From: Providencia alcalifaciens
GTDB taxonomy: Bacteria; Pseudomonadota; Gammaproteobacteria; Enterobacterales; Enterobacteriaceae
Reading direction: 5' to 3'
DNA length: 64,000 bases
Assembly: GCF_915403165.1 (NCBI RefSeq)
Contig: NZ_OU659204.1
Coordinates: 3,534,001 to 3,598,000 of the forward strand
Position numbers and translations under genes: made by a program. Position 1 is the first letter of the stretch. The number at the start of each line of letters is the position of its first letter. Shown here piece after piece: positions 58,924 through 64,000 of this stretch. The notes under the pieces are model-generated. The model was not told where the DNA came from and made no database searches. It was given only the letters and a program-made list of their open reading frames with translations.

Positions 58924-59799
58924 ATGAAATATGCATTAGGCTCAGTACTGTACTACTGGCCAACATCAACCTTACAGGATTTTTATCAGCAGGCAGCAAA
59001 CAGTGACGCGGATATTATTTATCTCGGGGAAACGGTGTGTAGTAAACGCCGTGATATGAAACCCAATGACTGGATTGACCTCGCTAAGCAGCTGGCGGGA
59101 AACGGTAAACAAATTATTCTTAGTACCCTTGCACTGTTACAAGCGCCCTCTGAGTTGAAAGAAATTATTAAGTTAGTCGATAATGGCGAGTTTTTGATTG
59201 AAGCGCACGATTTTGGTGTCGTCAACATGCTGGCAGAACGCAAATTGCCTTTTGTCGCAGGTCACGGGCTTAACTGCTATAACGCCCCCTCTCTGAATAT
59301 TTTGCTACGCCAAGGCATGATGCGCTGGTGTATGCCCGTTGAGCTTTCCCGTGACTGGCTGGTGAATTTGCTCAATCAATGTGAAGAGTTAGGTATTCGC
59401 GATAAGTTTGAAGTGGAGGTTTTCAGCTACGGCCATTTACCGTTAGCCTATTCAGCCCGCTGTTTTACGGCGCGCTCGGAAAACCGCCAGAAAGATGAGT
59501 GTGAAACCTGCTGCATCAATTACCCGCAAGGGCGTAAAGTACTTTCCCAAGAGCAGCAGCAAGTGTTCACGCTTAATGGTATTCAAACCTTGAGCGGCTA
59601 TTGCTATAACTTAGGCAACGATATTTCATCCATGCAGGATTTGGTGGATATTGTGCGGGTTTCCCCTGAAAGCCTTGAGTCCCTCGATGTGATTAAGCAG
59701 TTTAAAGCCAACCAACATGGACAGTCCCCACTTCTCATTCCCGACCAAAGCTGTAATGGCTATTGGCGTAATATTGCTGGATTGACTCTAGAGGCGTGA
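58924..59799 (+). CDS. ubiV: UbiV, U32 peptidase-like subunit for anaerobic hydroxylation
   Basis: A 291-residue partner of UbiU (E. coli UbiV is 292). The cysteine-rich CFTARSENRQKDECETCC segment and Cys at NCY carry the iron-sulfur cluster. The ATG giving MKYALGSVLYYWP is chosen, in agreement with E. coli. It lies 42 bases after ubiU in an operon. A short hairpin follows. Confidence 0.95.
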   Translation: MKYALGSVLYYWPTSTLQDFYQQAANSDADIIYLGETVCSKRRDMKPNDWIDLAKQLAGNGKQIILSTLALLQAPSELKEIIKLVDNGEFLIEAHDFGVVNMLAERKLPFVAGHGLNCYNAPSLNILLRQGMMRWCMPVELSRDWLVNLLNQCEELGIRDKFEVEVFSYGHLPLAYSARCFTARSENRQKDECETCCINYPQGRKVLSQEQQQVFTLNGIQTLSGYCYNLGNDISSMQDLVDIVRVSPESLESLDVIKQFKANQHGQSPLLIPDQSCNGYWRNIAGLTLEA

Positions 59800-59820
59800 T
59801 GGGATTTTGCTATTTATGAG

Positions 59821-59842
59821 AGGCTCTTTATTGAGCCTTTTC
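59821..59842 (+). terminator. Hairpin after ubiV
   Basis: AGGCTC pairs with GAGCCT across a 6-base loop, followed by TTTT. It lies about 22 bases after the ubiV stop. Confidence 0.6.
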
Positions 59843-60006
59843 ATTCCATGGTCAATCACTAACAAAAACCTGCGCAATTCTTCATCAATAACCTGCCTAT
59901 ACCCAGAATATCCCCCAAACAGATACGGAGTTATCTCCTTTGAATTCAGTTGACGTGCTGTAGATTAGATAAGCAACCAAACTCACAGACTCATAAGGAA
60001 ATACCC

Positions 60007-60486
60007 GTGATAAAACGTACCCTGCTCGTCATGACACTTTTTTTAGCGGGATGCTCAACATCCCTTGAGTACACCAACGCTGATCTCGAAAAAAACCAAG
60101 AGGTGAGTTACTCCGATTCTGGGTACTATCGCGTGGTATTTAAAGGAAAAAAAATTCTTTCAGTACCTGAAAATGCCCATATTGTGGCAGGTACTGAAGA
60201 TAATGCGGTTGGAAAATTGAACCAAGATGGCAAAACAGGTGAGTTTGTGATTGCAGGGCTTGCCGCCAAAAGCAATGGCAACATTAGTTCCCAAGTGGGT
60301 GGTCACGATTATAATTTGAATTTCCTATTAACCGATGAAAATGATTTACCACTTTCATCGGTTAATTACATCATTATCAATGATTGTAATGGGGAAGCTT
60401 ATTCGGGCAAAACCAATGCTAACGGACGCACATTTTCGGTTTCAACCCCTGAAGAATGTAACTTAAGCCTCAGCGTTGTGGAATAA
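60007..60486 (+). CDS. Putative lipoprotein
   Basis: A 159-residue lipoprotein with lipobox FLAGC after TLLVMTL. A GTG start at 60007 is preceded by AAGGAAATACCC; the longer frame begins with TTG and has no support. After a Ser/Thr-rich region, the middle (about 40-150) looks beta-rich, with two C-terminal cysteines (NDCNGEAYS and PEECNLS) that may pair. I do not recognise the family. It stands alone between ubiV and the ABC-2 permease genes. Confidence 0.75.
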   Translation: MIKRTLLVMTLFLAGCSTSLEYTNADLEKNQEVSYSDSGYYRVVFKGKKILSVPENAHIVAGTEDNAVGKLNQDGKTGEFVIAGLAAKSNGNISSQVGGHDYNLNFLLTDENDLPLSSVNYIIINDCNGEAYSGKTNANGRTFSVSTPEECNLSLSVVE

Positions 60487-60527
60487 AAGATTGTGCCATA
60501 ACGTATTTAGAGCCATTTTTCAAAATA

Positions 60528-60548
60528 AGAGGTTGGAAACCAACCTCT
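60528..60548. terminator. Perfect hairpin between lipoprotein and permease genes
   Basis: AGAGGTTGG and CCAACCTCT form a perfect 9-base stem around AAA. It lies between two converging genes and is likely bidirectional, though no strong T-tract follows. Confidence 0.7.
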
Positions 60549-60573
60549 CTGACTATTATTTACTATTTTATTA

Positions 60574-61734
60574 TCATTTATGAAAATGCTTGCGCCAGCG
60601 ATGTACCGCATGGCTAATCTGGCGTAACTCGCCATCTCGCAACATGCCAATAAACACACCGATAAACGAGTAAATCACCCCAAGCACCAGCATCATCACA
60701 ATATCCATTAAGATATCTCGAAATGGCAGCCCCATTTGGTTGATCCCCGCCATCGCGTTAGTCGCCCATGTGGATGGCAATGCAGAGGCTATCATTCTTA
60801 CCCAGTCTGGCATCGCTTGCAGTGGCCAAATCGTCCCTGACATATAGAACACCGGCGTGGTGATAAACGCCAATGTCAGGTAGATCATTTCCACACTACG
60901 CAAACATTCCGTGACCAGCTTCCCTAACCCAATAACAGCAAGTAAGAATGGGAAAGTCAGCATCCAGATCTGGTACAAAGGCGCTTCTTGCCGATATCCC
61001 AAAATCCATGGCCATAAGGCGAAAAATACGGTCGAAAGAAATAACCAGATAGGCACCAACGCCGACAACGCCCCAAGGTAAACCGCTAATGGGGGCTTGC
61101 CTTTTGGTGTGGAGCGAATGGCAATGCTGACCCGCACGCACGCAATTAATAAGGAGTGCTGCAATAACATAACCAACAAGCCAGGGAAAATAATCGCCGC
61201 AAAGCTAATTCCGGGGTTGTAGAGCGGCTCAGTCTCACTGCGAACAGGGGCAATAATCACTTTCGCTTGCTCAGGACTGAAACCCGCCTTTTCCAGTAAT
61301 TGGGTGTTATAGGCGCTCAGTAGCGTTTGATACGCTTTCGATAACTCTTGCTGGATCTGCCCGCTGGCCAAGCGGTTTGTCGCATCCCCATAAACGGGTA
61401 CCGTGATATTTTTGCCACTAAGCAGATGCTTTTCAAAATCAGTTGGGATGATCACGATAGCAAACAGCTGCCTCGCAATCATATCCTGCCGCGCTTGAGC
61501 TAAATTATCGTAACTGTGCAGCTGAACTTTTGGGGTGGCATCTAAATCTCGGATCAGTTCACGACTTGCGCCTGAGTGATCCATATCGATAACGGCCACA
61601 GGCAGATCCCACAATACAGGGCGCGCATAGACCAAACTCATAATACAGAGAGAAACGAGCAGCAGCAGCCACATTGGTTTCTCCAGCATGCCCAGCAGTA
61701 CCTTTTTAAACGTCGCAAAATAGACCGTCATCAC
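60574..61734 (-). CDS. ABC-2 type permease (YhhJ-like)
   Basis: A 386-residue membrane protein. An N-terminal helix (about 17-38) is followed by a large periplasmic domain (about 40-175), then five C-terminal helices containing the ABC-2 motif YMSGTIWPLQAMPDWVRMIASALPSTW. The design is that of YhhJ/YbhS-type drug or macromolecule efflux permeases. Its start overlaps the upstream permease stop by 4 bases (ATGA). No ATPase gene is adjacent. It is the last gene of a three-gene set with another permease and a HlyD protein. Confidence 0.85.
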   Translation of the reverse strand: MMTVYFATFKKVLLGMLEKPMWLLLLVSLCIMSLVYARPVLWDLPVAVIDMDHSGASRELIRDLDATPKVQLHSYDNLAQARQDMIARQLFAIVIIPTDFEKHLLSGKNITVPVYGDATNRLASGQIQQELSKAYQTLLSAYNTQLLEKAGFSPEQAKVIIAPVRSETEPLYNPGISFAAIIFPGLLVMLLQHSLLIACVRVSIAIRSTPKGKPPLAVYLGALSALVPIWLFLSTVFFALWPWILGYRQEAPLYQIWMLTFPFLLAVIGLGKLVTECLRSVEMIYLTLAFITTPVFYMSGTIWPLQAMPDWVRMIASALPSTWATNAMAGINQMGLPFRDILMDIVMMLVLGVIYSFIGVFIGMLRDGELRQISHAVHRWRKHFHK

Positions 61735-62876
61735 ACGATACTTCCTTGGGTTTCTAACCGTTTCACTAAGCGTTTACGGATCAAAAATGCCGTTAGTAAC
61801 GGGTAAATCAGCAAGAATAGACACACTTGCACAATACGCTCAAACGAGATTTCCCGTAAGAAAATATCAAACATGGCGTTTAAGGTGTGAGTGAGCGGCT
61901 CCGCGTTCGAAATAATCCGGGCGGGCAAAATCATCGAGAGTTCCGGTACTGCCATGCCAGAAAATGCCAAGGCAATACTCACCAGCATCCCGATTAAGCT
62001 GTAAGCCATTATCGCGCTGGACGTGAAGCTAAAGAGCAGTAACCCGATACTCTGCGCTGCTATTACATAGAAGAAGCCCACCAGCATCATATACAGAGGG
62101 TTCCCCACTACTTTTGCGTCGAAAATAGTGACTAACGCCGCCAGTTCCACAATCAGTAATGTCGTGAAAAATAACGTATAAGGTGCCATTTTACCTAGCA
62201 GTGCCATTGAAAATGGCTTCACGCTTTGGAGAATGGTGCCGCGAGACATGGTGTAAATAGTGGCCGTGACCACAAACAGTTGCAGCATGTGGATGGTCGC
62301 CGCAAATTGTTGGTAATAAATATAGCTGCCACTAGGGTTAAAGAGGCTATCGTAAGAGAGCGTGACTTGCGCCAATGCCGGTAAAGATTGCCCCATCGAT
62401 TTCGCCATTTCTTGGCGGTATTTGGCGTTAAGTTCTGCAACTAAGCCGCTAAAATCTTGAATGGCATAACTGCCGGATGCGTAAAATAGCGCATTGTAAT
62501 ACATGCGTAATTCAGGCTGGCGTCCTCGCAATATATCCTCCTCAAAATTTTGGGGGATATAAAGCAAGGCATAATCTTTGGCGCTACCCAGCTGCTTGAT
62601 GGATGTCACTAAGTTGCCATCAATCGCTTTTACTTCCGCATGAGGACCCGCATCAAGATCGCGGATAATTTGCCTTGAAATCGGGCTGTTGTTGTTATCT
62701 ACCACCGAAACGGGCACATCCATCAGCGTTCCCTCTGAGAAGTTAGCGCTGATTAACGTAAACAGCATCAAAGGGAATAGCCAACTCAGCCAATGAAAGA
62801 CTGGGCTGCGGATCGCCATTTGGGTTTCGCGGCTAAAGGCATGTTCAAAACCATGCCAAGCGAATTTGAGTTTCAT
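61731..62876 (-). CDS. ABC-2 type permease
   Basis: A 381-residue membrane protein of the same type as its downstream neighbour: an N-terminal helix, a periplasmic domain (about 50-190) and several C-terminal helices with GMAVPELSMILPARIISNAEPLTHTLN. The pair probably form a heterodimeric channel. It follows the HlyD-family gene by 11 bases and overlaps the next gene by 4. It lacks nucleotide-binding motifs, so an ATPase encoded elsewhere is needed if it is an ABC transporter. Confidence 0.83.
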   Translation of the reverse strand: MKLKFAWHGFEHAFSRETQMAIRSPVFHWLSWLFPLMLFTLISANFSEGTLMDVPVSVVDNNNSPISRQIIRDLDAGPHAEVKAIDGNLVTSIKQLGSAKDYALLYIPQNFEEDILRGRQPELRMYYNALFYASGSYAIQDFSGLVAELNAKYRQEMAKSMGQSLPALAQVTLSYDSLFNPSGSYIYYQQFAATIHMLQLFVVTATIYTMSRGTILQSVKPFSMALLGKMAPYTLFFTTLLIVELAALVTIFDAKVVGNPLYMMLVGFFYVIAAQSIGLLLFSFTSSAIMAYSLIGMLVSIALAFSGMAVPELSMILPARIISNAEPLTHTLNAMFDIFLREISFERIVQVCLFLLIYPLLTAFLIRKRLVKRLETQGSIV

Positions 62877-62887
62877 GGCGTCACCTG

Positions 62888-63859
62888 TTATTTATCCCAG
62901 TGCCACAAGACGCTCATCCCCGGTCGTAATCCTTCAATCGGTTGTTGTGGATACAAGCGAACTTCAAAAGTTTTCAGGTCGAAATCCCCTGTCGCACGGG
63001 TGGCTCGTTTAGTTGCGTAATCCCCTTTCGGCGCAATATAACGAACTTCAGCTTCCACGGTTTTGTCCCCTAAGGCAGGCACCGTCAGCTCAATTTTGTC
63101 CCCTTTTTTCACACCCACTAAAATGTCTTCACGTAGGTTATAAACAAAATAGGCTTGAGGAAGGCTGATCAATGAGATTAATGGGCTACCAGCATTGAAC
63201 AGTTCACCAATTTCCGCAGGGATTGGACCGACTTCACCATCCACAGGGGCTTTCACTTGCAAATCATCCAGTTGAACTTGGAGTTCAGCCAGTTTTTGCT
63301 TCGCTTGGTTCACTGCCGCTTCATATTGTTGACGCTGCTCGATACGATCGCCGTTTTTACCTTCTTCCAAACGCGCCTTAGCACTTTGGACTTGTTGGAA
63401 CGCAACATCTTTCGCTTTACGGGCAGTATCTAGCTCATTCGCGGAGACATACCCTTTACCTGAAAGATTATTTAAGCGGGTAAATTCACGAGAGGCATTT
63501 TGGTATTGAGAATTTGCTTGAGCTACCGCAGCTTGTAGGTCACGCAGCGTCTCTTCACGAGTCCCATTTAAGGATTGGTCGAGTTGAGCTTGAGCTTGGT
63601 CCTTAGCCGCTTTCAATGCCGCGTATTGGGCTTGTAACTCAGGGCTTTCTAAGGTGATCAGTAACTGCCCTTTTTTCACATCATCCCCGCGTTCTACATG
63701 GCGTTCAATGACTCTGCCTTTGGCTTTTGAAGTCACGATGACTTCTGGTGCGTCCACTTCCCCTTGCAATAATAAAAATTGATTATGGGAATGAAAAAGC
63801 GCCGCAGCAGCAATTAAGATCAGCATAAGCAAGATCAGTATGATGGTTCTTTTTTTCAT
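62888..63859 (-). CDS. HlyD-family membrane fusion protein
   Basis: A 323-residue periplasmic adaptor. An N-terminal helix (IILILLMLILIAAAALF) anchors it in the inner membrane. Residues about 33-85 form the first half of a lipoyl/barrel-sandwich domain (GEVDAPEVIVTSKAKGRVIE), a long helical hairpin (about 80-190) follows, then the second half and beta-barrel domain. It would bridge the permeases to an outer-membrane channel. It is the first gene of the set, and the 141 bases before it include TTAACACTAACGTTAA, a possible repressor site. Confidence 0.9.
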   Translation of the reverse strand: MKKRTIILILLMLILIAAAALFHSHNQFLLLQGEVDAPEVIVTSKAKGRVIERHVERGDDVKKGQLLITLESPELQAQYAALKAAKDQAQAQLDQSLNGTREETLRDLQAAVAQANSQYQNASREFTRLNNLSGKGYVSANELDTARKAKDVAFQQVQSAKARLEEGKNGDRIEQRQQYEAAVNQAKQKLAELQVQLDDLQVKAPVDGEVGPIPAEIGELFNAGSPLISLISLPQAYFVYNLREDILVGVKKGDKIELTVPALGDKTVEAEVRYIAPKGDYATKRATRATGDFDLKTFEVRLYPQQPIEGLRPGMSVLWHWDK

Positions 63860-64000
63860 TATGTATGTGGGCCTTGAATAATCACGGAGGAAACTACTTT
63901 TTTATTATGACAATAAATTAACACTAACGTTAAGAAATTTGTGCGCAAAATCACGCTTTAGCGGTCTTTTTAGTCTGAGGGGCTTTGGCGCTTATGTCAA

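Overview
This 64 kb window looks like a chromosomal segment of an enterobacterium of the Morganellaceae, most likely Providencia or a close relative. The evidence is AT-rich intergenic DNA, strong protein similarity to and partial gene order shared with Escherichia coli (lptG-lptF/pepA-holC-valS, yjgM/rraB/argI, pyrLBI-ridA, nrdDG, yhbS-ubiT/ubiU-ubiV, and tRNA-Leu(CAA) near lptFG), a Salmonella-type phosphonate locus, and ERIC repeats. The genus is an inference; gene identities come from recalled family features, not from a search.

Layout. 1-4.3 kb: the start of a hydrogenase-4 operon (hyfABCD, minus strand) behind a good sigma-54 promoter. 4.5-8.3 kb: a divergent pair of putative nuclease genes, an MBL-fold hydrolase and an AraC-type regulator. 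9-12.5 kb: a large autotransporter with a 27-bp minisatellite. 13-17.7 kb: fdnGHI, a membrane-bound formate dehydrogenase with cysteine where E. coli has selenocysteine. 17.7-20.1 kb: a YeeE-type sulfur transporter and a three-rhodanese lipoprotein. 20.9-22 kb: a SAM methyltransferase. 22.4-24.5 kb: a C-protein-controlled type II restriction-modification system between a tRNA-Leu(CAA) 3' end and a degraded direct repeat of it, with the relic of another island gene: a small genomic island at leuX.

25-39 kb: ampH, an orphan DNase-colicin immunity gene, lptG-lptF, pepA, three tandem ERIC elements running into the holC start codon, valS, yjgM, a small membrane-protein gene enclosed by a duplicated terminator, rraB, argI with two ARG boxes, and a MerR regulator. 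40-46.6 kb: the 2-aminoethylphosphonate locus (phnX, phnW, phnR, phnSTUV) with two matching palindromes likely to be PhnR operators. 46.7-49.6 kb: vapBC, the pyrL attenuator leader, pyrBI and ridA. 49.8-52 kb: an MFS transporter and LysR regulator. 52-55 kb: nrdDG (anaerobic ribonucleotide reductase) and yhbP. 55.5-60 kb: another ERIC, a DUF1471 protein, yhbQ, yhbS, ubiT, ubiU, ubiV (oxygen-independent ubiquinone synthesis) and a lipoprotein. 60.5-63.9 kb: a HlyD-type membrane fusion protein and two ABC-2 permeases with no ATPase in view.

Several loci share an anaerobic theme: Hyf, FdnGHI, NrdDG and UbiTUV. FNR-like sites are placed sensibly upstream of nrdD and ubiU, and a 14-bp sequence is shared upstream of the two formate-related operons. 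The strongest items for a second look are Cys196 of FdnG, the leuX restriction-modification island and its unassigned nuclease, the tandem ERICs at holC, and the duplicated-terminator insertion between yjgM and rraB.
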